Shown here piece by piece: positions 44,991-53,845 of a DNA stretch of 64,000 bases (its first letter is position 1; each line of letters opens with the position of its first letter). A program made the position numbers and the translations under genes. Source of the stretch: Gp6-AA40 sp963723495 (lineage in GTDB: Bacteria; Acidobacteriota; Vicinamibacteria; Vicinamibacterales; UBA2999); contig CAVRQR010000012.1 of the NCBI GenBank assembly GCA_963723495.1, forward strand, positions 496,001 through 560,000. Direction: 5' to 3'. Below the pieces are notes generated by a model, which saw only the letters and a program-made list of their open reading frames with translations, had not been told where the DNA came from and searched no databases.

Positions 44991-46895
44991 ATGAACCCTA
45001 TCGCTATGGGCTGCATGCGGCTGTCGACCGAGCGAGAAACATCCGACGGCCCGCGTGACGAGTCACGCGCGGTCGAGGTTCTGCATGCCGCGTTCGATGG
45101 TGGCGTCACGCTCCTCGACACGGCCGACGCCTATTGCCTGGATGATTCGGAGGTTGGCCACAACGAGAGACTGATTGCCCATGCGCTGCAAACCTGGAGC
45201 GGCGATCGTCGTCGCATCCTCGTCGCCACCAAGGGCGGGCTGACGAGACCTGGGGGCGAGTGGGTGCCCGACGGAAGAGGCCGTCACCTGCGGGCGGCGT
45301 GTGAGGCCAGCCTGCGTGCGCTCGGCCTCGAACGCATCCATTTGTATCAACTGCATGCCGTGGATCCACGCACGCCGCTCTCGACGAGCGTGCGCGCACT
45401 CGCGGCGCTCAAAGACGATGGCCTCATCGAACGTGTCGGGCTGTGCAACGTCAACGTTGGCCAGATCGAGGAAGCGCGGCGCATCATCGAGATTGCTTCG
45501 GTGCAGGTGGAGCTGAGCCCCTGGCACGACACCAACCTGCTGAACGGGGTCGCGCAGTTCTGCATCGCGAATCGGATCCAGTTGCTCGCATACCGTCCCC
45601 TTGGCGGGTCGCGAAAGCGTCGCCGGATGCTCTTCAATCGCGCGTTGCTCGAGGTGAGTGCGCGCCACAGTGCGACGGCCCCTGGGATCGCGCTCGCATG
45701 GCTCGCAGATCTCTCAGATGCGATCGTGCCCCTCCCGGGACCGACCAGGCTGGAGACGGTGCGATCGCTCATTCAAGCGGGCAAAGTCCAGCTGACCGAC
45801 GAGGACCGCGCACGTCTCGATTCAGAGTTTCCGGCGGGTCAGGCAGTGCGGAAGGCGGCTCGCGCCGTGATCACCGGCGGGCCTGAAGGCCGGCCTCTAC
45901 CCAGCGCGGCACGTAGCGGCGAGTTTTTGGACTCGCCGGAAGCCGTCCGACATGGCGAGGTTGTGCTCGTCATGGGATTGCCAGCTGCCGGCAAGAGCAC
46001 GATCGCACGTTCGCTGGTCGAGCAAGGTTACGCGCGCTTGAACCGCGACGAGGCTGGTGGCTCGCTGCGCGATCTGCTCCCGCGCCTCGAGCGAGTCATT
46101 GCCGAAGGAGCCTCGAGAGTCGTCCTCGACAACACGTACGTCTCGCGGGCGTCACGGGCACTTGTCGTTCAGGCGGCGACCAGACTGGGCTTGTCCGTCC
46201 GCTGTGTCTGGCTCTCGACCAGCGTCGAAGATGCCCAGGTCAATGCCGCCTGGCGCATGGTCTCGAAGTACGGTCGCCTGCTCGAGCCGGACGAGATGCG
46301 CAGGACCGTCAAGCGCGACCCCAGCGCCTTTGCTCCCGGCGTCCAGTTCCGGCACCAACGCGAACTCGAGCCTCCGGACGCCGCCGAGGGCTTCTCACAG
46401 ATCGAGACCGTCGCCTTCGAACGCACTCGCGACGCGTCGCTGACGAACAGAGCGCTGATCGTGTGGTGCGATGATGTGCTGCTGCGAAGCAGATCTGGCG
46501 ATCGCTCGCCTTCGTCGGCCGATGATGTCGGTGTTCTCGTCGAGCGCGGAGCGATCCTTCGTCGATACAGGGACGACGGGTGGCGACTGCTTGGACTGGC
46601 GTGGCGACCCGAGATCGCGGACAAGGCGCGGACGACCGAGCAGGTGGACGCTGGCTTCACGCGCATGCAGGATCTGCTGGGTGTGTCGATCGAGACTCTG
46701 TATTGCCCTCATGGCGCGGGCCCGCCGATCTGCTGGTGCAGGAAGCCGCTGCCAGGGCTCGGCGTTGTTTTCATCCAGCGGCATCAACTCGATTCGTCTC
46801 AGTGCATCTATGTGGGCGCGGGGCCGCAGGATCCCGGCTTCGCTCGCCGGCTCGGGTTTCAGTACCGCGATGCACAAGAGTTCTTTGCCGAGTAA
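44991..46895 (+). CDS. Aldo-keto reductase fused to P-loop kinase and HisB/GmhB-type phosphatase domains
   Basis: A 634-residue three-domain protein. Residues 1-305 are an aldo-keto reductase with the catalytic tetrad Asp43, Tyr48, Lys81 and His122. Residues about 320-480 are a P-loop kinase with GLPAAGKST (329-337), VVLDNTYVSRASR and Arg-rich lid, as in polynucleotide/nucleoside kinases. Residues about 500-634 resemble HisB-N/GmhB HAD phosphatases with the zinc loop CPHGAGPPICWCRKPLPG (from 572) and YVGAG; the first catalytic motif is weak (IVWCDDVLL). Start ATG 44991 is chosen because the upstream codons come from a stutter repeat. A kinase-phosphatase pair suggests end repair, but the reductase fusion is unexplained. 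Confidence 0.85.
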   Translation: MNPIAMGCMRLSTERETSDGPRDESRAVEVLHAAFDGGVTLLDTADAYCLDDSEVGHNERLIAHALQTWSGDRRRILVATKGGLTRPGGEWVPDGRGRHLRAACEASLRALGLERIHLYQLHAVDPRTPLSTSVRALAALKDDGLIERVGLCNVNVGQIEEARRIIEIASVQVELSPWHDTNLLNGVAQFCIANRIQLLAYRPLGGSRKRRRMLFNRALLEVSARHSATAPGIALAWLADLSDAIVPLPGPTRLETVRSLIQAGKVQLTDEDRARLDSEFPAGQAVRKAARAVITGGPEGRPLPSAARSGEFLDSPEAVRHGEVVLVMGLPAAGKSTIARSLVEQGYARLNRDEAGGSLRDLLPRLERVIAEGASRVVLDNTYVSRASRALVVQAATRLGLSVRCVWLSTSVEDAQVNAAWRMVSKYGRLLEPDEMRRTVKRDPSAFAPGVQFRHQRELEPPDAAEGFSQIETVAFERTRDASLTNRALIVWCDDVLLRSRSGDRSPSSADDVGVLVERGAILRRYRDDGWRLLGLAWRPEIADKARTTEQVDAGFTRMQDLLGVSIETLYCPHGAGPPICWCRKPLPGLGVVFIQRHQLDSSQCIYVGAGPQDPGFARRLGFQYRDAQEFFAE

Positions 46896-46913
46896 CCCGG
46901 TTCATTTCTGGCA

Positions 46914-47992
46914 CTAGCTGTCGCGACCAGCCAGCAGGCTACCCGCGAGCAGCAGGAAGAGTGTGGACAGCGCCATGTCGCACGCGCTCGCGGCCGAAGC
47001 GGCACGCGCGCGCATGTCGTCACGTTGCCATACGCTGGATCGCCGCGGCACGCAGTGGATGCGAGAGGCCGGTCGCGAAAGCAAGCGCGATGATCGAAGG
47101 AATGAGCGTAGCGGGCACGGTGATGGCAATGGCTGCGACGACCGCTCCCGCTATGGCGAGTACAGACCTGTGTGCGCAGACCTGCGGCGGGCAAACGCAT
47201 CGCCAGAGCGGAGCCCGCGGCATCCGCGAGCGTGATGAGCGAGACGAGTATCGTCACTTGACCTGGACTGCTTCCGCCGCTCGTCTGCAGAACGAACGAT
47301 CCTGAAGCTGCGAGAGCGTCGAGAATCGCCAGCGGAAGGATCACGACGGCCGCGATCCTCCACGGAATCCTCGTACGTAGCGCCGGTGATTCCTCTTCCG
47401 TGTCTTCCGATGCGCCCGCCGGCGGCTCAGCCATCGCCCAGGCGATCACGCCGCCGATCGTGCAGAGAAGTGTTTCCGCCGCCCATCCTGCAGCGAAGCC
47501 CCACGTTGTGACAATCGCTCCACCACCTACGATCAGACCGGCGAGCGCGATAACCTGCACGGCGCGCGACCGTGCCTCGATCTTCTGGAAATCGCCTTCG
47601 CGGCCGAGCGCGACGCACGAGCGATAGAGCAGGGCCTGATCGGCGCCAGACCTGAAGGCATCGCCGATAGCAACGAGTGCGCAGGCGAGGAAGAGACCGG
47701 ACATGCCGTCGGCCAGCCAACAGCAGATCATCCCGGCCACCTGAACAAGCGACCCAAGGATCAGACTGCGCCGGTTTCCAAATCGATCGGCAAACCAGCC
47801 GGTCGGGATCTCGAGGGCCATCAGCAGGAGATCGCCGGCGGCCATCGTCGCCGCTACGAGCGCAGGCGACATCTGCTTCTCCTGCACCCACCACAGGAGA
47901 TAGAGGCCGTCCATGACGCCCTCAACGGTGGCGATTTGGTACGGAAGGTATAGTGCGAGGTTTCGTCGGTAGCGGGATCAATTAGGAGGCAT
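46914..47992 (-). pseudogene. MFS transporter pseudogene
   Basis: A major-facilitator transporter with several lesions. From ATG 47992, an in-frame TGA follows MPPN; then SRYRRNLALYLPYQIATVEG continues into MDGLYLLWWVQEKQMSPALV, ALEIPTGWFADRFGNRRS (loop 2-3 signature) and further helices in one frame to about 47170. The next frame continues with SVLAIAGAVVAAIAITVPAT and LRAAAIQRM, and a third from about 47030 (ALSTLFLLLAGSLLAGRDS) to 46914. One stop and two frame breaks make a real pseudogene likely, though base errors elsewhere in this window call for caution. Substrate unknown. Confidence 0.75.
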
Positions 47993-48011
47993 AGGTCACT
48001 ACATTGTTGCA

Positions 48012-49406
48012 CTACGGCCTCGCCGGTTCGATATCCACCGCAATGCCTCGCCACTTCCCCTGTCGGAAGCGCAGAACGCTGAGCGTGGCACGCGTGAAGT
48101 GGCCGATGAGGATCGCGGTCCAGATGTGGAACGCCTGCAGCCCATACACCGCCTGGAACAGTGTGCACAGGCCAAGTGGTATGACCACCTGCGAGACGAT
48201 CGAGATGTACAGCGGACTGCGCGTGTCGCCAGTGCCCTGCAGGCCACCGGTATAGGCCAGCGCCACGGTGATGAAGAGCCCTGACACGCTCAGGAACGCG
48301 AGCAACTGCCGCCCAAGCGACAGCACCAGGGGATCATCCATCCCGAACACGGCAAGCAGGTAGCCCGGGATGAGCAGGAACATCGCGCCGACGCCGACCG
48401 CAACACTGACTCCGTATCGCGCCGCCACGTGCACCCCTTGCACGGCCCGTTCGGGGTTGCCCGCGCCAAGGTTCTGACCGGCGATCGTCGCTGCCGCGCC
48501 CATCAGACCGACCGACGTCCAGGTGATGAGCGAGAACAGCTCGGTGTAGCCAACCGCGTACGCTGCCTGCGCCGCGGCGCTGTGCTCGAGCGATCCGATG
48601 AAGCGCAACAGGAGCACGCCACCGATGTTCATGGCGATGCCCTGGACACCGGTCGGCAGCCCGAAGCGAAACAGCGACCGGATGATGGTGAAGTCCGGTC
48701 GCAAGTCCATGCCGCGCTCGAAATGAATGACGGCATCCGGACGCGTGACCTTCCAGATGCCGTAGATGGCAACCGAGGTGCTGCTGGCAATCGTCCCGAG
48801 CGCGGCACCGATCGTGCCGAACATCGGGATCAGGATGACGTTGAAGGCAATCGTCAGCACCGTCATCGTGACGCCGAGTCGAAGCGGCGTCTGCGGATCG
48901 CCCGCGGCGCGGAACGCGCCGCTCAGCATGAAAAACATCATCAAGCCGAAGATGCCCACGAACATCGCGCGCAGGAACGGCAGTGCCTCTGCCCTCACGG
49001 CCGGCTCGGCATTGACGAGGACGAGCAACGACGGCGCGGCGAAGTAGCCGATCGCCGCCATGATGATGGCCAGCCCGAACGCTGTCAGAAACGCCTGATA
49101 GACGACGCGATTGACCTTAGCCGGTTCGTTCGCGCCCGCAAAGCGCGCCACCAGCACGGCCATGCCGGTGAACAGTGAGCTGATGAAGACGATGACGACG
49201 AGGATGATTTGCCAGCTGACGCCGATGGCGGCGTTGGCGGTGTAGCCGACGAACTGGCCGACCATGGCGTGATCGATGATGCCCTGCAGCCCGGCGATGA
49301 CGTTCTGCAGCATCGTAGGCCACGCCAATTTCCAGACGGCCTGGCTGATCGGACCCTCGACAATAGATCTGTCGAATTTTTTTAACGTTCCCCCGGGTTC
49401 GGCCAC
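48012..49406 (-). CDS. MATE-family efflux transporter
   Basis: A 464-residue multidrug and toxic-compound extrusion transporter with about 12 hydrophobic segments. Family landmarks are the N-terminal WKLAWPTMLQNVIAGLQGII, the FRAAGDPQTPLRLG loop between the two halves and the second-half repeat GLQGTGDTRSPLYIS. It should export cationic or toxic compounds by a sodium or proton gradient across the inner membrane. It starts with ATG 49406 and is divergent from the secreted-protein gene at 49.5 kb. It lies just upstream of the MFS pseudogene on the same strand. Confidence 0.93.
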   Translation of the reverse strand: MAEPGGTLKKFDRSIVEGPISQAVWKLAWPTMLQNVIAGLQGIIDHAMVGQFVGYTANAAIGVSWQIILVVIVFISSLFTGMAVLVARFAGANEPAKVNRVVYQAFLTAFGLAIIMAAIGYFAAPSLLVLVNAEPAVRAEALPFLRAMFVGIFGLMMFFMLSGAFRAAGDPQTPLRLGVTMTVLTIAFNVILIPMFGTIGAALGTIASSTSVAIYGIWKVTRPDAVIHFERGMDLRPDFTIIRSLFRFGLPTGVQGIAMNIGGVLLLRFIGSLEHSAAAQAAYAVGYTELFSLITWTSVGLMGAAATIAGQNLGAGNPERAVQGVHVAARYGVSVAVGVGAMFLLIPGYLLAVFGMDDPLVLSLGRQLLAFLSVSGLFITVALAYTGGLQGTGDTRSPLYISIVSQVVIPLGLCTLFQAVYGLQAFHIWTAILIGHFTRATLSVLRFRQGKWRGIAVDIEPARP

Positions 49407-49537
49407 AGATGCTCTGGTGTCCGGCTTTCCTGGGCGCCTAAGCCGTCAGCGACGAAGGCGGCGGCCGGACCGACCACAAAGTGTACTACCGCAAGCAGGC
49501 GAAAGCAGTAAGATGGCGGCCTCAGGGAGGCCTGAAT

Positions 49538-50466
49538 ATGAAACCTGCGTGGCGGCGATCAACACGAGTCGCGTTGGCGTTGGTGGCTTTGTGGTGCACA
49601 ACCACCAGCGTTGCAGCACAGAAGTGGACGCAGGGGCGGACCCGGACGGCCAGCCAGATATCCAGGGCATCTGGCTCAACTTCGACAGCACACCCTTCGA
49701 AACACCAGTGGCGCAGCCGGCGGCAGCGGGCTCGACCGCAGCGGCTGGTGTCGGACCCGCGTCCGAGTTTGCCGACCATACTCACAAGGTCAGCCAGCGG
49801 CGAAGCGCAATGGTCGTCGACCCGCCGGATGGACGAGTGCCGGTGATGAAGTGGGCCGAGGACAAGCGCGACTACGACCTCGCGCACATCCCCGACGCAC
49901 CGGAGCACGAGACGCCGTGGGTCCGTTGCATCACTCGCGGGCATCCGGCAGGCATGTTCCCCGCCGGCTACAACAACGCGTACGAATTCATCCAGATCCC
50001 GGGTTTCGTCGTGATGGTGTTCGAGATGATTCACGAAACCCGCATCATCCCGATCGACGGCCGGCCGCGGCTGGGCGAGAAGATCCGGCAGTGGAACGGC
50101 GAACCGCGTGGCCGATGGGAAGGCAACACGCTGGTCGTCGAGAGCACCAACTACAACAACAAGGGATCGATTGCGACCAGCGCCGCGACCGGCCGCTTGC
50201 GCGGTATCCCGCAGTCAGAAGCGCTTCATGTCGTCGAGCGGTTCACCCGCACAGGCGCCGACACCATCGAGTACACGGTGACGATCAACGACCCCAAGGT
50301 CTACTCGAAACCGTGGACGGTGGCGCTGCCGCTCAACCGCGACGATACCTACCAGATGTTCGAGTACTCCTGTCATGAAGGAAACTACGCGCTGCCGAAC
50401 GCGCTCAGCTTCGGCCGCAAGCGCGATCAGGAGGCGGCGGCTGCCAAGACGTCTTCTAATCCCTAA
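49538..50466 (+). CDS. Secreted protein of unknown function (paralogue 1), frameshifted
   Basis: A ribosome site (AGGGAGG) precedes MKPAWRRSTRVALALVALWC, a signal peptide in frame 2. The frame changes near 49625-49635 and the mature protein continues in frame 1 (PDGQPDIQGIWLNFDSTPFE). Landmarks are GYNNAYEFIQIPGFVVMVFE, MIHETRIIPIDGRPRLG, GRWEGNTLVVESTNYN and YEYSCHEGNYAL-like FEYSCHEGNY. The same pattern occurs in the gene at 55.5 kb, so these are paralogues of one periplasmic family without known activity, common as I recall in Acidobacteriota. One missing base in a GGGG run would explain the shift. Confidence 0.8.
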
Positions 50467-50471
50467 TACGC

Positions 50472-50618
50472 ACGATTAGTGATCTTTGATTTTTGATCGT
50501 TGATTCGTTGTTGATTGGTGATTGTCGATTGATGATTCGCGCACACGCCTGAATCCGGCAACATCAATCAAGAATCACAAATCGATAATCGACAACGAAT
50601 CGAAAATCAAAGACCGAC
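50472..50618. repeat. Stutter repeat, GATT family, inverted arms
   Basis: The left arm (GATCTTTGATTTTTGATCG, then GATTCGTTGTTGATTGGTG) starts about 10 bases after the upstream stop. The right arm is the inverse (CGACAACGAATCGAAAATCA). It ends within 10 bases of the epoxide hydrolase start codon. Confidence 0.9.
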
Positions 50619-50626
50619 AGTCTCCA

Positions 50627-51835
50627 ATGACTAAACAAATCGTCTGGGCGATCGTGCTCGTCCTGTTGAGCGTTGTGGCGCCGCGAACCCAGGAAAAAAT
50701 CGTCCCGTTCAAGATCAACGTACCGGATTCGACTCTGGCCGATCTGAAAGAGCGCCTGGCGCGTACCCGCTTCCCGGGTGAGATCAACGGCTCTGGCTGG
50801 GACTACGGCACGAACCTCGGCTACCTCAAGGAGCTCGTCACGTACTGGCGCGACAAGTACGACTGGCGCGCCGCCGAGCGACGCCTCAACCAGTTCGAAC
50901 AATTCACGACGAACATCGACGGGATCGACATCCACTTCATTCATCAGCGCTCGAAGAACCCGAAGGCGATGGCGCTCGCGGTCACTCACGGCTGGCCAGG
51001 TTCGGTCGTCGAGTTCACGAAGATCATCGGCCCGCTCACCGATCCGGCGGCGCATGGCGGCAACGCCGACGATGCCTTTCATGTGGTGGCGATTTCTGTT
51101 CCGGGATTCGGTTTCTCCGGCAAGCCGACCGAACGCGGGTACAGTCCCGAGCGCATCGCCGCCATCCTCTCCAAGCTGATGGCCCGCCTCGGCTACACGC
51201 GCTACGGTCTGCAAGGCGGCGATTGGGGCAGCTCGATCAGTCGATTCGCCGCGCTGAACGACGCCAGTCACGTGGCAGGGTTGCACCTCAACTTCTGTCT
51301 GGCCGGTCCGCCGGCAGGCGCAAAGGATCCCAACGAGGGCGTGACGCCAGCAGAGCTCGAACGTACGCGCGCCCGCCAGTCGTTCTTCGACAATGAACGC
51401 GGCTACTTCCTCGAGCAGAGCACGAAACCGCAGACCGTCGGTTACGGACTGGATGACTCACCTGCCGGGCTGGCGGCGTGGATCGTCGAGAAGTTCCGGT
51501 CGTGGAGTGACTCCGACGGCAACGTGGAAAAGGTCTTCACCAGGGACGAGCTGCTGACCAACATCACGATCTACTGGGTCACGCAAACGGCAACCTCGTC
51601 CGCGCGCATCTATTACGAGAACCAGCGAGCCAAGCCGCCGCAGGGCAAGGTGCAGGTGCCGACGGCATGCGCGGTCTTCCCCAAGGAAATCAGCATCGCC
51701 CCCCGGCGCTGGGTCGAGGCGCAGTACAACGTCACGCGCTGGACTGAGATGCCCCGCGGCGGTCACTTCGCCGCGATGGAAGAGCCGAATCTACTGGTCG
51801 ACGACATCCGAACCTTCTTCAGGACGTTGCGGTAA
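50627..51835 (+). CDS. Secreted epoxide hydrolase
   Basis: A 402-residue alpha/beta hydrolase of the epoxide hydrolase family with its N-terminal domain (FKINVPDSTLADLKERLART, ..RFPG, WDYGTNLGYLKELVTYWRD). Oxyanion motif HGWPGS, nucleophile Asp in LQGGDWGSSI and catalytic His in MPRGGHFAAME are visible. A short signal peptide (MTKQIVWAIVLVLLSVVAP) suggests export. It opens epoxides to diols; the natural substrate is unknown. Start ATG 50627 lies just past a stutter repeat. Confidence 0.92.
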   Translation: MTKQIVWAIVLVLLSVVAPRTQEKIVPFKINVPDSTLADLKERLARTRFPGEINGSGWDYGTNLGYLKELVTYWRDKYDWRAAERRLNQFEQFTTNIDGIDIHFIHQRSKNPKAMALAVTHGWPGSVVEFTKIIGPLTDPAAHGGNADDAFHVVAISVPGFGFSGKPTERGYSPERIAAILSKLMARLGYTRYGLQGGDWGSSISRFAALNDASHVAGLHLNFCLAGPPAGAKDPNEGVTPAELERTRARQSFFDNERGYFLEQSTKPQTVGYGLDDSPAGLAAWIVEKFRSWSDSDGNVEKVFTRDELLTNITIYWVTQTATSSARIYYENQRAKPPQGKVQVPTACAVFPKEISIAPRRWVEAQYNVTRWTEMPRGGHFAAMEEPNLLVDDIRTFFRTLR

Positions 51836-51874
51836 CCGTCGTGTTAACGTACGCGCACCAGCAGGAGAGTCGAT

Positions 51875-53260
51875 ATGTGGCGGTATGGTTTCGCGGTTTT
51901 TCTCGTCGGAATCATGGCCGTAGCGGCCAATCACACCAGCACGTCTGCCGCTGACGACCCGGTTACATTCAGCAAGGACATCCTTCCGATCCTCCAGAAG
52001 AATTGTCAGTCGTGCCATCGGCCCGGGCAGATGGCGCCGATGTCGCTCGTCACCTATAAAGATGCGCGCCCCTGGGCGCGATCGATGAAGGCCAAGGTCG
52101 AGAGCCGGCAGATGCCGCCATGGTTCGCCGATCCAGCTCACGGCCCGTATGCCAACGATCGATCGTTGTCGAGCAAGGACATCGAGACGATCGCGAAGTG
52201 GGCGGACACAGGCGCTGCCGAAGGCGACCCGAAGGATGCTCCACCACCTGTCGACTGGCCGGGCGATGGCTGGCAGATCAAGCCGGATGTCATCGTTCGA
52301 GGGCCCGAGTTCCGCGTGCCCGCACGCACGAAGAACGACGTGGTCGAGTGGATCACGTATCTGATTCCGAGCGGCTTCACCAAGGACACCTGGATCACGT
52401 CGCTCGAGATCAAGCCGAGCGTGCTCGAAGTGACGCACCACATCTGCTTCACGTTCCAGGCGCATCGGCCCGACGCGAAGTACTACGTGCCGAACTGGTC
52501 GGAGTCCGAGCGAGACGAGGAAGGTGCGGCGATCGGAGGTGGCAATCCGCCGGCGCGGCAGGCCGTCGGTGGACGTGGAGGCCGGCAGGCAGGAACCGAC
52601 GTGGGCGGCGGCTTCAACTGCTTCGTTCCAGGGAGAGACGCCGACGACTATCGTAAGTTCGGTGCGGGGAAGCTGATTCCGGCCGGGAGCGACATCTCGA
52701 TCCAGGTTCACTACACGCCCAACGGCAAGGAGGTCGTCGATCGGCCATTGATCGGCTTCACCGTCGCCGACAAACCTCCGGCCAAGCGCTGGATGTCGTA
52801 TGGCATCGTCGGCGGTGGGCCCGACTTCGCCATTCCACCGAACGAGGCAAACTACAAGAGCCCGCCGTTCGATCTCACGTTCACGGCGGACGTGGAGCTG
52901 GTCGAGTTCATGCCGCATATGCACGTGCGCGGCAAGAGCATGACGTATCACCTCGTCTATCCCGATGGGCGCGACCAGATCGTCCTGAGCGTGCCGAAGT
53001 ACGACTTCAACTGGCAGCTTCTCTATCACCCAGCGAAGACGATTCGCGTGCCCAAGGGAACGCGCATGTACGTCGAAGCGTACTATGACAACTCCAGGGC
53101 CAACCGCCACAACCCCAATCCCGAGCGCACTGTGTACCTCGGTCGGATGACGTGGGAAGAAATGATGGCGCCGTTCTTCGGCGTGCTCATTGATTCGAGT
53201 GTCGATCCGAACCAGGTGATCAAGCTCGGTCGTTTCGCCGTGCAGGGAGACGGCGCCTGA
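51875..53260 (+). CDS. Secreted cytochrome c with copper type II monooxygenase-like domain
   Basis: A 461-residue exported protein (signal to about residue 25). A short c-type haem domain follows, with CQSCH (about 48-52) and a Met ligand likely in RQMPPWFADP. The large C-terminal half resembles copper type II ascorbate-dependent monooxygenases (PHM/DBM-like): THHICF (His pair), VHYTPNG and FMPHMHVRGKSM supply the expected His and Met ligands. It may couple electron entry through haem to copper-based oxygenation in the periplasm. Start ATG at 51875; its stop overlaps the next gene's ATG (TGATG). Confidence 0.85.
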   Translation: MWRYGFAVFLVGIMAVAANHTSTSAADDPVTFSKDILPILQKNCQSCHRPGQMAPMSLVTYKDARPWARSMKAKVESRQMPPWFADPAHGPYANDRSLSSKDIETIAKWADTGAAEGDPKDAPPPVDWPGDGWQIKPDVIVRGPEFRVPARTKNDVVEWITYLIPSGFTKDTWITSLEIKPSVLEVTHHICFTFQAHRPDAKYYVPNWSESERDEEGAAIGGGNPPARQAVGGRGGRQAGTDVGGGFNCFVPGRDADDYRKFGAGKLIPAGSDISIQVHYTPNGKEVVDRPLIGFTVADKPPAKRWMSYGIVGGGPDFAIPPNEANYKSPPFDLTFTADVELVEFMPHMHVRGKSMTYHLVYPDGRDQIVLSVPKYDFNWQLLYHPAKTIRVPKGTRMYVEAYYDNSRANRHNPNPERTVYLGRMTWEEMMAPFFGVLIDSSVDPNQVIKLGRFAVQGDGA

Positions 53261-53727
53261 TGGATCGATCGGCGTGGGCCGGCGCGCTGATCGCGTTCGT
53301 GGCCGCGTCATGCCTGGTAGTCGTGGCGCAGTCGGGCGGCAAGCCAGTGAGTGGTGGCAATCCGACTCCCGGGACTGCCCAACCCGATCCGCCGAACCTG
53401 GCCGATCGGATCACGTTGACCGGTTGCCTGCAGCCGGCGCCGAAAGCGGAAGGCGAAAGCGGGCCGGATGCGAACACGCCGATGGACACCCGCTACGTGC
53501 TCACGAGCGCGCAGCGCATCGACCGCCTTCCTCCGGGGACTGGCGGGTCCGAACTCGCGAAAAGCAGCAGCAGCCGCAGCTACCGGCTCGAGGGGATTGA
53601 GGCGCAGTTTTCTCCGTTTGTGAACACGAAGGTGGAGATCTCGGGCGAGGTGAAGCCGTTGTCCGGCAGCGGCGTACCACCGACACTCGTGGTCGAGTTC
53701 GTCCAGAAACTCGAATCCCGCTGTTGA
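53260..53727 (+). CDS. Secreted protein of unknown function, coupled to the copper/haem protein
   Basis: A 155-residue protein with signal peptide MDRSAWAGALIAFVAASCLV. The mature part has ITLTGCLQ, a Ser-rich stretch (SSSSRSYRLEG) and FVNTKVEISGEVKPLSG, a beta-rich pattern suggestive of a small OB-like barrel seen in many acidobacterial exported proteins. No catalytic motif. Its start overlaps the stop of the cytochrome/copper gene, so co-translation and a shared role are likely. Confidence 0.75.
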   Translation: MDRSAWAGALIAFVAASCLVVVAQSGGKPVSGGNPTPGTAQPDPPNLADRITLTGCLQPAPKAEGESGPDANTPMDTRYVLTSAQRIDRLPPGTGGSELAKSSSSRSYRLEGIEAQFSPFVNTKVEISGEVKPLSGSGVPPTLVVEFVQKLESRC

Positions 53728-53845
53728 GTGGGGGCAGTGCGTCACGAATCGTGAACACTGGCTTGCCTGCTCATCCGGACGAATGTTAAGAAATATTGCC
53801 GGGGCAGCTGGCACACTCACTGCATCAGTTGGTTCGTTCGCCCAT

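Noticed and set aside
51791..53311. 506-codon minus-strand frame opposite the haem/copper gene
   Set aside because: Antisense shadow; the plus strand has the CxxCH and copper motifs and a signal peptide.
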